The position numbers were made by a program, and so were the translations under genes. Of a DNA stretch of 64,000 bases, positions 25,831 to 35,479 are shown piece by piece. The stretch's first letter is position 1. The number at the start of each line of letters is the position of its first letter. The notes beneath the pieces are model-generated. The model had not been told where the DNA came from, made no database searches, and saw nothing but the letters and a program-made list of their open reading frames with translations. This DNA is from Algoriphagus sp. CAU 1675 (GTDB lineage Bacteria; Bacteroidota; Bacteroidia; Cytophagales; Cyclobacteriaceae), in NCBI RefSeq assembly GCF_029222925.1, contig NZ_JARHUI010000003.1, positions 62,001-126,000 on the forward strand, read 5' to 3'.

Positions 25831-28818
25831 ATGAAATACTACCTGGTGCTTGTTGCGAGCCTAGGGCTAAGTTTGGAGGCTTTTTCACAATCTTCCCTAT
25901 ATCAAACCGGCCCTCAGCAACCTCTGGACCATCAACTGGAGCTTTTTGATAAGCAACTATTTCCTGCTGCACTTTATGACAGTAGAAAGTCCAACCAATT
26001 TCTCCTCTCCGTAGATCAGGAAAGGTCATCTCAATTGAGTGCTGCTATGGCTGCCCTCAAATTGGAAAGTCCCGATGGTCCTGGCTTGATGAAGAATTAC
26101 ATCTTTGAAAACCGGAATCACCCTTCAATGGCCGCTGCAGGTCAGTACCTTGGTGACCACTTTTTTTACAAAAGAAATTACAAGGAGGCAATTGAGGCCT
26201 TTGAATTGATATCAGCCGAAAAGCTTCCTTATGAACAGCAGGCCGATGTCTTTTTTAAATTGGGTTATTCCCATTTCCAGTTGAAAAACTATCCCCAAGC
26301 TGCCGGGTATTTTGACCAGGCCAAAAAACTCAACCAGCCCATCAGTTTGGATGCGTTTTATTACAGTGGGTATTTGGCAAAGGAAAGCGGAAATACTTCC
26401 AAGGCAATTGCAGACCTAAATGCAGCCTCCAGGTCTTCCTTTTATGCTGCAAAAGTTCCCTATTTGATCACCGCTCTTTATTATGATCAGGGAGATTACG
26501 ATCAGGTGATCAAGTATGGAGAGGCACAGCTGTATGCTCAGAAGTCACTGGATCGACAGGAAATGATCCATCTCTATCTTGCTGAGGCCTATTTTGCAAA
26601 AAAACAATTTGGCAAATCAGCTGAAAACTACGATGCCTTTATCAATTCCAGAAAAGGAGAGTTGACACAGGAGCAGGTTTACAAAGGAGGGATTGCCCAG
26701 TTTGAGTCGGGAAATTTCAAAAGAGCTACGGATTATTTTAAAGTTTCGGCTTCCTCTTCCAGTGAAATGGGACAAGCCTCCAGTTATTACTTAGGGCATG
26801 CTTACCTGAAACTCGAGAATTATCAGTTTGCTGGCACAAGTTTCAAGGCGGCATCCAATTCAAACTACAATGCTGCTATTCAAGAAGAATCCCTGTTCAA
26901 TTTTGCCAAGGTAAATCTTCAAAACGGGAGTTTTCAGTCTGGAATTTCCGGGTTAGATGATTATTTGGATAAATATCCGGCAGGAAAATATAGAAGTGAG
27001 GCAGAAAGCCTGCTCTCGGAGGCTTTGATCAACACGAGTGATTACCTCCGGGCCATTGAGCAAATGGACAGGATCGGTAATAAATCGGCAAGAATTAAGG
27101 AGGCTTATCAAAAAGTCGCTTTTTATCAGGCAATGGTTTATTTCCGGGACAAGCGATATCCTGCCGCCATTTCTTTCCTGGATAAATCTTTGGCTTACCC
27201 TGTCAATAGGGATTTGGTGCTGGAATCTCACTTCTGGAAAGGAGAAATTTATTCAGCTTCCGACCAGCTGTCAAAAGCTATCCCATCCTATGAAAAGGCA
27301 TTGGATTTGGGAAAAACTACTTCCAGTGCCTATTTGACCAAAAGTCTCTATGGTTTGGGTTACGCATACTTTAATTCCCAGCAATATTCCAGAGCGGAGC
27401 AATATTTTAAAACCTATACGGATCGCCTTTCTCGAAGAGACAACAAAGAAAACTATGACGATGCTCTTCTAAGATTGGGTGATTGTTACTATGTACAAAA
27501 AAAGTTTGGAGATGCTGAGCAGATTTTTCAGCGTGCTATTTCCGAATATAATTCGGGAATAGACTATGCTTATTTCCGCTTGGCGGTAGTCCAAAACTTC
27601 CAATCCAACAACAATGCAGCATTAATTCATCTGGACCAGTTGATTAGCCGCTATCCCAACAGTTTGTACATGGAAGATGCTTTGTTCCAAAGAGGACAGA
27701 TCTTCATGGAAGAAACCAGATATAATGAAGCTTCTTCGGGTTTTTCAGATTTGATCAGTCGAAAGCCCAATAGTCCATTCGTGCCCTATGCACTGGAGGG
27801 GAGGGCTGTGGCTAATTTCTCCATGCAGAATTACAATCAGACCATAGAAGATTATAAAACCATTTTGGACCGACATCCCAATGCACAAAACTCAGAAATG
27901 GCATTGAAGGGTTTGCAGGAAGCTCTGGCACTCCAGGGAAGATCAGGGGAGTTTTCGGATTATCTGGATCGGTACAAAGGTTCCAATCCATCTTCTGGAA
28001 GTGTTCAGGCCTTGGAGTTTGAAGCTGCCAAAAGCCTGTACTTTGACAAGAAATATTCAGAGGCAAGTAGAGCTCTTGAAAAATATATGAGAAGTTATCC
28101 TCAGTCTGCTCAGAGATTGGATGCTCTCTATTTTCTTGGGGATTGTTATTTCCAGTTAGGAGACGAGGATCAGGCTTTGGTCCAGTTTAAAATGCTGGAA
28201 AAGGAGCCTGCTTCTCCTCAACGAATCCGTGCAATGCAGCGAATCGGTAGCATTGAACTTGGAAAAGGGAATTTTGATCAGGCTATTCCATATTTGGAAA
28301 CATCTGTTCAAAATGCCAGAAACAAAGTGGAAGAAGCCGAAGCATTGGAAGGGTTGCTTTTGGCATATTTTGAAACCAGGAAATTCAATCAGGTGATTAC
28401 AACTTCAGACCGCTTGATGACATTGGATGGAATCCTTCCTGAAAGTACACCTAAGGCAATATTGAATAAGGCAAAGGCCCAGTTTGCTTTAAATAGAAGA
28501 ACCGAAGCAGAGTCCACGCTTTTAGATTTGGTGAATGAATATAAGACGGTCCAGGGGGCAGAAGGCTTGTATTTGCTTGCCAATTCCTTCCAGGAAAAGG
28601 GAGATGTGGAGCGTTCCAACGAGACCATATTTGATTTTTCAGGACCTTATCTGGACTTTGATTATTGGTATGGTCGAATGTTTCTCCTGCTCTCCGATAA
28701 TTATATCAAGCTAGGGGAGGAGTTTCAGGCAAAGGCAACTTTACAGTCGATTGTAGACAATACTCCGAATAATGAGATCAGGGAGATGGCTCAAACTAAA
28801 CTTCAAACGCTGCAATAA
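25831..28818 (+). CDS. Large periplasmic TPR protein
   Basis: The 995-residue protein has a signal peptide (MKYYLVLVASLGLSLEAFSQ) and about twenty TPR/YbgF-like repeats, including KLGYSHFQLKNYPQAAGYFD, RLGDCYYVQKKFGDAEQIFQ and FLGDCYFQLGDEDQALVQF. No enzyme motif is seen. It is probably a periplasmic scaffold. The stop is two bases from the start of the outer-membrane barrel gene and upstream of an ExbB/ExbD/TonB set, which recalls the role of CpoB/YbgF in Tol-Pal systems (inference). Confidence 0.88.
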   Translation: MKYYLVLVASLGLSLEAFSQSSLYQTGPQQPLDHQLELFDKQLFPAALYDSRKSNQFLLSVDQERSSQLSAAMAALKLESPDGPGLMKNYIFENRNHPSMAAAGQYLGDHFFYKRNYKEAIEAFELISAEKLPYEQQADVFFKLGYSHFQLKNYPQAAGYFDQAKKLNQPISLDAFYYSGYLAKESGNTSKAIADLNAASRSSFYAAKVPYLITALYYDQGDYDQVIKYGEAQLYAQKSLDRQEMIHLYLAEAYFAKKQFGKSAENYDAFINSRKGELTQEQVYKGGIAQFESGNFKRATDYFKVSASSSSEMGQASSYYLGHAYLKLENYQFAGTSFKAASNSNYNAAIQEESLFNFAKVNLQNGSFQSGISGLDDYLDKYPAGKYRSEAESLLSEALINTSDYLRAIEQMDRIGNKSARIKEAYQKVAFYQAMVYFRDKRYPAAISFLDKSLAYPVNRDLVLESHFWKGEIYSASDQLSKAIPSYEKALDLGKTTSSAYLTKSLYGLGYAYFNSQQYSRAEQYFKTYTDRLSRRDNKENYDDALLRLGDCYYVQKKFGDAEQIFQRAISEYNSGIDYAYFRLAVVQNFQSNNNAALIHLDQLISRYPNSLYMEDALFQRGQIFMEETRYNEASSGFSDLISRKPNSPFVPYALEGRAVANFSMQNYNQTIEDYKTILDRHPNAQNSEMALKGLQEALALQGRSGEFSDYLDRYKGSNPSSGSVQALEFEAAKSLYFDKKYSEASRALEKYMRSYPQSAQRLDALYFLGDCYFQLGDEDQALVQFKMLEKEPASPQRIRAMQRIGSIELGKGNFDQAIPYLETSVQNARNKVEEAEALEGLLLAYFETRKFNQVITTSDRLMTLDGILPESTPKAILNKAKAQFALNRRTEAESTLLDLVNEYKTVQGAEGLYLLANSFQEKGDVERSNETIFDFSGPYLDFDYWYGRMFLLLSDNYIKLGEEFQAKATLQSIVDNTPNNEIREMAQTKLQTLQ

Positions 28819-28820
28819 TT

Positions 28821-30521
28821 ATGAAAAAACTAAGTGCTTATATTTCATCAGCGGCAATTGTTTTAGGTTTTGTGGGAAACCTTCAAGCCCAAACACAATC
28901 GAGAGGGGAAGTTCAGGATCAGGAATTTGTAATCCGAAAAGACCGCGTTTTGACTGTTCCTGTCCAGCCCAGAGTTTTCGAGAAACTTCCAATATTGCCA
29001 CAGCCAAAAGGCCTGGATCAATTTTCCTATACGGTCAATTTTTACGAATTGAATCTTCCTCCTGTTCAATTGGAAGCTAGCCCAGTTCAAAAATCCTTCC
29101 GTCCCGAGCGCCTGGATCTCTATCCCGGATTTTTAAAAGCCGGATATGGGAATTTTGCCTCTCCTTTGGTTGAAGCAGGGTTTATGGCTACTGAGGTAGT
29201 GGATTTCAATTATGCTCTTCAATTAAGGCATCAAAGCTTTGGAAAGGGGCCTGTATTAGGAGAACAGTCCAATGAGTCTCATTCCAATGCTTCCTTCGAT
29301 GGCAGTTACTTTACAGACCAAGTTGAAATATTTGGGGGATTGGGTTGGAAACAAGACAGCTATTCCTTCTATGGCATTGACACTTCTGTTTTGAATGATC
29401 CCCGTATTGATTTTGCAGGTATCCAGGACAATGTTCTCAATACTGTGCAAGTACATGCTGGGATTCGGGATATTGAAAAGGTCGGACCTGTTTCCTATGA
29501 AGCGGAACTTGGTTTTCGAAATTTCAAAGACAGTTACTTAGTTCAGGAAAATCAAATATCAGGAAAAGCCAAGGGCATTTTTCGTCCGGCAGACAATTGG
29601 TTGGGGAAAGTTGGGCTTGAATATTTCTACACCGATCCAGTAGATAGGGATTATGATGTGACAAGAACCTACTTTGCAATTAGGCCTTCGGTTGGGTATT
29701 CAACCGCTGATTTTTCTGTCACTGCGGGAATAAATGTGGTCTCTGAGAATGATCCTGTTCCGGGAAAATCCAGTGATTTTAGAATTTTTCCCAATTTCAA
29801 GGCAAGCTACCAGTTTGCAGAGGAATTTGGTTTTTATGGAGAGTTTTCAGGCGATGTCCAAAGAAATACTTATTACAGTTTTGTTCAGGAAAATCCATTT
29901 ATGGGTCCAAGTGCCCAACTTCTTAATACCATTAACAATTACAAAGTTGCAGGTGGGATAGAGGGACAGTTTCTGGAATCTTTTAATTATCGGGCAGGAA
30001 TTGATTTAAGTAGGTATAACCAGTATCACTTTTTTGTGAATACTCCAGCCGACACGTCAAGATTCAATTTGGTGTATGATGATAAGGTAACAGTAGCTAA
30101 CCTCAATGCTGAACTGGGTTATTCCTTTTCAGACATGTATAAGCTTACATCGCGCCTTGACCTGTTTAAATATGATTTGAATCTTCAGCAAGAGGCATGG
30201 CATCGTCCTATTTGGAAGATGGGACTCAATAACCAAATTACACCGATAGATCAGCTCTTGGTGCAGGTAAATATCAATCTGATGGGCGGGGTAAAGGCCA
30301 GAGGGAATCTTATGGAAACAAATGTCGAAGAACCTCAAGAATATGAAACAATCAAGCTCAAGACAATCACGGATCTTCATTTGAAAGCTGACTACAAAGT
30401 CTCTGATAGGATTGGAGTTTTTGCGGAAGGCAACAATCTGCTTAATAGCCGGAATATGCGCTGGCTGAATTATCCGGTTAGGGGAGTTCAATTGATCGGT
30501 GGAGTATGGCTTAAATTCTGA
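28821..30521 (+). CDS. TonB-dependent-receptor-like outer-membrane barrel
   Basis: The 566-residue protein has a signal peptide (AIVLGFVGNLQAQ), then a short proline-rich segment, then beta strands to a C-terminal aromatic end (GVWLKF), as expected for an outer-membrane barrel. The final strands FAEGNNLLNSRNMRWLNYP resemble the last part of TonB-dependent receptors. A plug domain and TonB box are not evident, so it may be a plugless relative. It is two bases after the TPR gene and 58 before the SPOR-like gene. Confidence 0.8.
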   Translation: MKKLSAYISSAAIVLGFVGNLQAQTQSRGEVQDQEFVIRKDRVLTVPVQPRVFEKLPILPQPKGLDQFSYTVNFYELNLPPVQLEASPVQKSFRPERLDLYPGFLKAGYGNFASPLVEAGFMATEVVDFNYALQLRHQSFGKGPVLGEQSNESHSNASFDGSYFTDQVEIFGGLGWKQDSYSFYGIDTSVLNDPRIDFAGIQDNVLNTVQVHAGIRDIEKVGPVSYEAELGFRNFKDSYLVQENQISGKAKGIFRPADNWLGKVGLEYFYTDPVDRDYDVTRTYFAIRPSVGYSTADFSVTAGINVVSENDPVPGKSSDFRIFPNFKASYQFAEEFGFYGEFSGDVQRNTYYSFVQENPFMGPSAQLLNTINNYKVAGGIEGQFLESFNYRAGIDLSRYNQYHFFVNTPADTSRFNLVYDDKVTVANLNAELGYSFSDMYKLTSRLDLFKYDLNLQQEAWHRPIWKMGLNNQITPIDQLLVQVNINLMGGVKARGNLMETNVEEPQEYETIKLKTITDLHLKADYKVSDRIGVFAEGNNLLNSRNMRWLNYPVRGVQLIGGVWLKF

Positions 30522-30579
30522 TTGATGGGTTTGGCTTTCCCTTCATTTCCATTAGTTTCGTAATCACCGATCTTAAAAA

Positions 30580-31491
30580 ATGGCTGAAAATTCACCTAAA
30601 GAAAAATCATGGACTGATCCCAAGGATTTTGGGCTGCCTTTTGTGGAAGTGAAACCCCTTAAGGAGCCTGAAGAATCTTTGGAAAAGGCAGAGCCAGTAG
30701 AAAAATCTGTATCCGACACTGAACCTTCTAAGGAAGTGGCAGCTCCTGTTGAAGCTCCTGAAATCCAGGTGGAATCCAGTAGTCTGGAACAGGAAGAACC
30801 CAAGGTTGAAGCTATTTCTGAGCATCAGGAAGAGCCTATTGTGCAGGTCCAGGAATCTGATGATTTGCCTGAGGAAGAGTCTGCCGCAGTGGAAGAGGAA
30901 CTCGTTTCTGAGGAGCCACAAATGGCTGTTTCACCTAAAAAATCAAAGACTTGGATCATTTATGTAATGATCTTTGGCTTGTTGTTGGCTTCTGCTCTTG
31001 TATGGCAATTCATGCAGGAAGAAAACCCCTCAGTTTCAGAGGCTGAAAAAGAAGAGCCAATATCTCAGGTCGGTTCCTCAACTGAGTCTGAGGAAGTCCT
31101 AGAAAATGCCCAAAGTGAAGAAATTCAAAGTGTTGAAAATCAGGGTGATATTTTGATTTCCGATTCCCTTCCCTCTGAGTCTACAGAAATTCCAGAAACT
31201 GGTACAACTATTGAGCATAAAGAGGATAGAACCTTGATTCGGGTTGAAAACCGAGGAGCCAGCCCTCAATTTTTCATTGTGGCAGCCAGTCTTCCTAATG
31301 AACGGATTGCAACCAGAGAATCAGCTCAGTATTTTGACAAAGTGGAAAATGTGTATTTGATTTTGCCATACGAAGGAGTTGAAAACTATCGTTTGGCAAT
31401 AGGTGCCTTTTCCTCGTTTACCCAAGCAAAAGCTGAGTTGGACAGGATTAAGGCCGATTACAGTGAAGCATTATGGATTTTGAAATATTAA
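30580..31491 (+). CDS. Membrane-anchored SPOR-domain-like protein
   Basis: The 303-residue protein has a long acidic, low-complexity cytoplasmic region (1-120, rich in Glu, Pro, Ser and Val), one transmembrane helix at about 124-146 (TWIIYVMIFGLLLASALVW), a second acidic linker and a C-terminal SPOR-like domain at about 225-303 (FFIVAASLPNERIATRESAQ ... YRLAIGAFSSFTQAKAEL). SPOR domains bind denuded septal peptidoglycan. One base separates it from the TolQ-like gene, so a link to the motor at the division site is possible (inference). Confidence 0.82.
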   Translation: MAENSPKEKSWTDPKDFGLPFVEVKPLKEPEESLEKAEPVEKSVSDTEPSKEVAAPVEAPEIQVESSSLEQEEPKVEAISEHQEEPIVQVQESDDLPEEESAAVEEELVSEEPQMAVSPKKSKTWIIYVMIFGLLLASALVWQFMQEENPSVSEAEKEEPISQVGSSTESEEVLENAQSEEIQSVENQGDILISDSLPSESTEIPETGTTIEHKEDRTLIRVENRGASPQFFIVAASLPNERIATRESAQYFDKVENVYLILPYEGVENYRLAIGAFSSFTQAKAELDRIKADYSEALWILKY

Positions 31492-31492
31492 T

Positions 31493-32182
31493 ATGATTCT
31501 TCTTCAAACCCTTTCGGCGGATACTCTTTCTGCCTCAGATAGCTTAATGGCTGCGGCCGGTGGCCAAAATATTGGTTTACTGGACTTATTAATTAAAGGA
31601 GGCTACATGATGGTGCCTCTTTATTTACTGTTTATCTTGGCAATATTTATCTTTTTTGAAAGATTGATGACCTTGAAAAAAGCTTCAAAAACTTCTTCCC
31701 ATCTTATGGATCAAGTGAAGATTTTGGTTTCCAGTGGACAGATAGAAAAGGCAAAAATTCTTTGTGCAGGAGAAAAAACACCCGTCGCCAATATGATTGC
31801 AAAAGGAATTGAACGGATAGGTTCCCCTTTGAAGAATATTGAGGTCAGCATTGAGAATGTAGGGAAAATTGAAATCTACAAATTGGAGAAGAATCTAAAT
31901 CTACTTGCAACAGTATCCGGCGCGGCTCCAATGATTGGTTTTTTGGGTACAGTAGCCGGTATGATTCAGGCATTTATTGCCATTGCTCAGGAAGAGGGGA
32001 TGGTTTCCCCTAAACTGCTTTCTGAAGGGATTTATGAGGCCATGATTACAACGGCTGCCGGCTTAGTTGTGGGTATTTTGGCTTATTTGGGGTACAATTA
32101 TTTGGTTACCCAGGTTTCAAAATTGGTGCATAGTATGGAGTATTCCTCTATTGAATTTATCGAACTTCTACAGGAAAAATAA
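31493..32182 (+). CDS. MotA/TolQ/ExbB proton-channel protein
   Basis: The 229-residue inner-membrane protein has three transmembrane helices: one near residues 38-58 (MVPLYLLFILAIFIFFERLM) and two in the C-terminal half. The family motif is SGAAPMIGFLGTVAGMIQAF, followed by GIYEAMITTAAGLVVGILAY. With ExbD/TolR it forms a proton-driven motor that acts on TonB/TolA-type proteins. Its stop TAA shares a base with the ExbD start. Confidence 0.95.
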   Translation: MILLQTLSADTLSASDSLMAAAGGQNIGLLDLLIKGGYMMVPLYLLFILAIFIFFERLMTLKKASKTSSHLMDQVKILVSSGQIEKAKILCAGEKTPVANMIAKGIERIGSPLKNIEVSIENVGKIEIYKLEKNLNLLATVSGAAPMIGFLGTVAGMIQAFIAIAQEEGMVSPKLLSEGIYEAMITTAAGLVVGILAYLGYNYLVTQVSKLVHSMEYSSIEFIELLQEK

Positions 32183-32571
32183 TGGCACTTCAGTCAAAAA
32201 ATAAGATAGAATCAGCATTTAGCATGTCTTCGATGACGGACGTGATCTTTTTGTTGTTGATTTTCTTTATGCTTACCTCTTCGTTTATCACTCCTTCAGG
32301 CTTGCCTGTCAATCTTCCTTCCAGTGAGACCTCGGATATAGTGATGCAAGAGGTGACGGTTTCTGTGACCAAAGACCTTCGCTACTCTGTTAACGATAGG
32401 ATTGTGTCCAGAGAGCAAATCAAGTCAGAGCTGACTAATTTGTTACAGGATAAAAAGGGACAGGTGGTCCTTCATATTGATAAGGAAGTTCCGGTAGAGT
32501 ACTTAGTGGAAATTGGTGGAATCGCTGCTGGATTGGAAGCTAATGTTTCCATTGCCACACAACCCTATTGA
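32182..32571 (+). CDS. ExbD/TolR-type motor protein
   Basis: The 129-residue protein has one transmembrane helix, MTDVIFLLLIFFMLTSSFI, with the conserved proton-carrying aspartate near residue 14. The periplasmic part (VTVSVTKDLRYSVNDRIVSR, then VVLHIDKEVPVEYLVEI) is the usual ExbD/TolR domain. The start overlaps the TolQ-like stop by one base, and three bases separate it from the TonB-like gene. It functions in the inner membrane with its neighbours. Confidence 0.94.
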   Translation: MALQSKNKIESAFSMSSMTDVIFLLLIFFMLTSSFITPSGLPVNLPSSETSDIVMQEVTVSVTKDLRYSVNDRIVSREQIKSELTNLLQDKKGQVVLHIDKEVPVEYLVEIGGIAAGLEANVSIATQPY

Positions 32572-32574
32572 TTC

Positions 32575-33531
32575 ATGGAATTTTGGGACGCCGATAAGGT
32601 AGAAAACCAAAACAAGAAACGGGCAGGTTTGATAACTCTGCTCATCAATCTACTGTTGCTGATTGCGTTTTATTTTATTATTGTTTGGAAACAACCTATA
32701 CCTCCATTACCAACTTTTGGATTGGAGCTCAATTTGGGTTTCACTCCAACAGGCTCTGGGGATAGAAATTCTCCTAACGCCCCTTCAGAAGCTGTTACTC
32801 CAGTTACGGAAGCAGCGGCTCCAGGGGAGGTTTCTCAACAGGTGACGCAGGCAACAACTCCAACATCAAGTCCCAAAACAGAAGTAGCAAGGCCTAAAAC
32901 ATCATCTCAGCCAGCTGTCAATCAAGCGGTAACAACCAACCCTTCCCCTATAAAAGGAGAAGAAAAAGCTACGGAAAACACCAAAAAACCGGATCCGGTA
33001 AAAACTGAACCTACGAAAGCGGTAACAACTCCTGCTAAAGCAGAAGCTGAAACAACTACCCAAAAAGCTCCCGAGGAGCCAAAAATTGATCAAAGAGCCA
33101 TTTTTGGTGCTGGAGGAACTAAAGGAAAGGGAACCCAACCCGCTTCCGGTGGAGCCCAAGGAACCTCTACTGACAAAGGAGATGCCGGAGATCCTACCGG
33201 AACTGTTGATGGACGTGCAATCATGGGGCAGGGATCTGGACAGGGGACTAATTCCGGTTCAGGATATAGTTTGGATTTGGCAGGATGGGATTTTGCAGCT
33301 AGACCGAGCATCAATGACCGTGTTTCTACAAGAAACGGTAAAATAGTGTTTAAGATTACTGTGGACGATTCCGGTAGAGTGGTTCAGGCAATACCTGACC
33401 AGTATAATGTCTCCAATGAAGTTTTGGCATATTACCGCCAGGTCGTCAATCAGATTTCCTTCAAAAAGCAAGGAGGGGCTGTTGCCGATTATTCCACCGG
33501 TAAAATAACTTTCATTATTCAGGTTGACTGA
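32575..33531 (+). CDS. TonB/TolA-like energy transducer
   Basis: This 318-residue protein has one N-terminal transmembrane helix (LITLLINLLLLIAFYFIIVW), a long periplasmic spacer rich in Thr, Pro, Lys, Glu, Ala and Gly (about 55-230), and a C-terminal domain, SINDRVSTRNGKIVFKITVD to the end, that matches the TonB C-terminal type. It should carry energy from the ExbB/ExbD motor to the outer membrane. The start lies 3 bases after exbD and the TGA overlaps the ATG of folC by one base. Whether it behaves as TonB or TolA is not decidable from sequence. Confidence 0.9.
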   Translation: MEFWDADKVENQNKKRAGLITLLINLLLLIAFYFIIVWKQPIPPLPTFGLELNLGFTPTGSGDRNSPNAPSEAVTPVTEAAAPGEVSQQVTQATTPTSSPKTEVARPKTSSQPAVNQAVTTNPSPIKGEEKATENTKKPDPVKTEPTKAVTTPAKAEAETTTQKAPEEPKIDQRAIFGAGGTKGKGTQPASGGAQGTSTDKGDAGDPTGTVDGRAIMGQGSGQGTNSGSGYSLDLAGWDFAARPSINDRVSTRNGKIVFKITVDDSGRVVQAIPDQYNVSNEVLAYYRQVVNQISFKKQGGAVADYSTGKITFIIQVD

Positions 33532-34817
33532 TGAACTATCAGGAAACACTTGATTATCTCTATCATGCTCTTCCCATGTTCCAAAGGGTTGGTGCATCCG
33601 CTTTCAAAAAGGATCTGAGTAATACAATTGCACTCTGTGCCCATTTAGGGAATCCTGAGAGGAAGTTCAAATCAATTCACGTCGCAGGAACCAATGGAAA
33701 GGGAAGTACTTCTCACTCTCTAGCGGCTATTTTGCAGTCCGCAGGATACAAGGTAGGACTTTATACTTCTCCTCATTTAAAGTCCTTTACAGAGAGGGTT
33801 AGGGTGAATGGAAAGGAGATTTCGCAGGAAGCTGTAGTTCGCTTCGTAGATCAGAACAAATCTTTTTTGGATCAGCTCAAGCCTAGTTTCTTTGAAATGA
33901 CCGTTGGGCTGGCTTTTTGGTACTTTGCTGAGGAGGAAGTTGATGTTGCAGTGATTGAAGTAGGAATGGGGGGGCGCCTTGACAGTACAAATGTGATCAG
34001 CCCAGTTCTGAGCGTGATCACCAATATAGGTTTTGACCACATGCAGTTTCTTGGGGACACACTTCCCCTGATTGCTGAAGAAAAGGCAGGTATCATTAAG
34101 TCAAAGGTACCAGTTGTTATTAGTCAAACCCAAGAAGAAACCAGTCCAGTTTTTTTGAAAAAGGCCAATGAGCAAGGAGCCCCAATTGTTTTTGCAGATC
34201 ACCATTGGAAGGTGGAAAAGATTAAAGAAAGGGAGGGGAAAGCCATGTATAAATATAGCTCGACCGAAAAGACTGGTGAACTCAATTTTGGACTTTTGGG
34301 TAATTACCAAAGGTTTAATCTTCCGGGAATCTTGGAATCAGTAGTCCAACTTCAAAAAGTTGGTTGGCTTATTACAAAAGAGGCCGTCGAAAATGGATTG
34401 GCCAATGTTTCTGAGTTAACTGGGCTTAAGGGTAGGTGGCAGATTTTGGGCCAGACCCCTTTGGTTATTTGTGATACAGGACATAATGAACCGGGAATCC
34501 AGGAAATCCTGCAGCAACTCAAATCGTATACTTTTCAGAGACTTTGGATGGTGATCGGGATGGTTCAAGATAAGGATATTTCCAAAATCCTGATGCTGTT
34601 GCCAAAAGATGCCCACTATGTTTTTTGTCAAGCTTCTTTACCCCGGGCATTGGCAGCCAGCTCGCTGGAAGAAAAAGCCCTTGAGTTTGGTTTAAAAGGG
34701 ACTTGCATTCCCGATGTAAATGAAGCTTTGAACTTTGCTCGAAAAAATGCTGCTCCAAATGACTTGATTTTTGTAGGAGGCAGTACTTTTGTGGTCGCAG
34801 AAATCGACGAGCTTTAA
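33531..34817 (+). CDS. folC: Folylpolyglutamate/dihydrofolate synthase
   Basis: FolC adds glutamate to dihydropteroate or folate derivatives with ATP in the cytoplasm. The 428-residue protein has the P-loop HVAGTNGKGSTSHSLAAIL, the omega-loop region VGLYTSPHLKSFTERVRVNG, VIEVGMGGRLDSTNVISP, the GFDHMQFLGDTLPLIAEEKA segment, and the C-terminal-domain start VICDTGHNEPGIQEIL. Length and motifs are all normal. It is coupled to the TonB-like gene upstream and trmB downstream by one-base overlaps. Confidence 0.96.
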   Translation: MNYQETLDYLYHALPMFQRVGASAFKKDLSNTIALCAHLGNPERKFKSIHVAGTNGKGSTSHSLAAILQSAGYKVGLYTSPHLKSFTERVRVNGKEISQEAVVRFVDQNKSFLDQLKPSFFEMTVGLAFWYFAEEEVDVAVIEVGMGGRLDSTNVISPVLSVITNIGFDHMQFLGDTLPLIAEEKAGIIKSKVPVVISQTQEETSPVFLKKANEQGAPIVFADHHWKVEKIKEREGKAMYKYSSTEKTGELNFGLLGNYQRFNLPGILESVVQLQKVGWLITKEAVENGLANVSELTGLKGRWQILGQTPLVICDTGHNEPGIQEILQQLKSYTFQRLWMVIGMVQDKDISKILMLLPKDAHYVFCQASLPRALAASSLEEKALEFGLKGTCIPDVNEALNFARKNAAPNDLIFVGGSTFVVAEIDEL

Positions 34818-35479
34818 TGAGTAGAAAAAAACTGGTTCGCTTCAAGGAAAATGAGCAGAACCCTAATGTAGTCCAGACCGGTAAACCCATATTTGAGGAA
34901 ATCAAAGGACACTGGAATGAAAAACAGTTTCAAAATTCCAATCCTATCGTGGTTGAGTTGGCTTGTGGAAGAGGGGAGTTTACAGTAGGACTCGCAAGAG
35001 TGTTCCCAGGTCAAAATTTCATTGGGGTAGATATCAAAGGTAGCCGGATATGGAAGGGAAGTTCCACTGCTACTTCGGAAGGAATCCATAATGTGGCTTT
35101 TTTGAGAACTCAGATACAACAATTGGATCAGTTTTTTGGAGAAGGGGAAATTTCAGAATTGTGGATCACATTTCCAGACCCCTTTCCAAGAGATGGCGAT
35201 GAGAAAAGAAGATTGACTTCTCCCAAATTCTTGGACATGTATAAGTCTTTGGTGAAAAAGGGTGGAGTGGTTCATTTCAAAACCGATAATACTGGCCTCT
35301 TCGACTACAGTTTGGAACTGGTTCGTTCACGTGAGGATATCGAGTTAATTGGATCCACTCATGATTTTTACCAGAGTGAGTGGAAAGACGATCATTTTGG
35401 GATTCAAACCCGATATGAAAAGATGTTTTCTGATAAGGGTGAAAAGATCAAATACCTGAAGTTTCGGTTTATCGATTAA
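34817..35479 (+). CDS. trmB: tRNA (guanine-N7-)-methyltransferase
   Basis: TrmB methylates G46 of tRNA using S-adenosylmethionine. The 220-residue protein shows the SAM-binding motif ELACGRGEFTVGLA, then NFIGVDIKGSRIW, WITFPDPFPRDGDEKRRLTS with the family Pro-Asp-Pro, and FKTDNTGLFDY. Length is usual. The ATG shares one base with the folC stop; the last four bases overlap the convergent kinase gene. Confidence 0.95.
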   Translation: MSRKKLVRFKENEQNPNVVQTGKPIFEEIKGHWNEKQFQNSNPIVVELACGRGEFTVGLARVFPGQNFIGVDIKGSRIWKGSSTATSEGIHNVAFLRTQIQQLDQFFGEGEISELWITFPDPFPRDGDEKRRLTSPKFLDMYKSLVKKGGVVHFKTDNTGLFDYSLELVRSREDIELIGSTHDFYQSEWKDDHFGIQTRYEKMFSDKGEKIKYLKFRFID

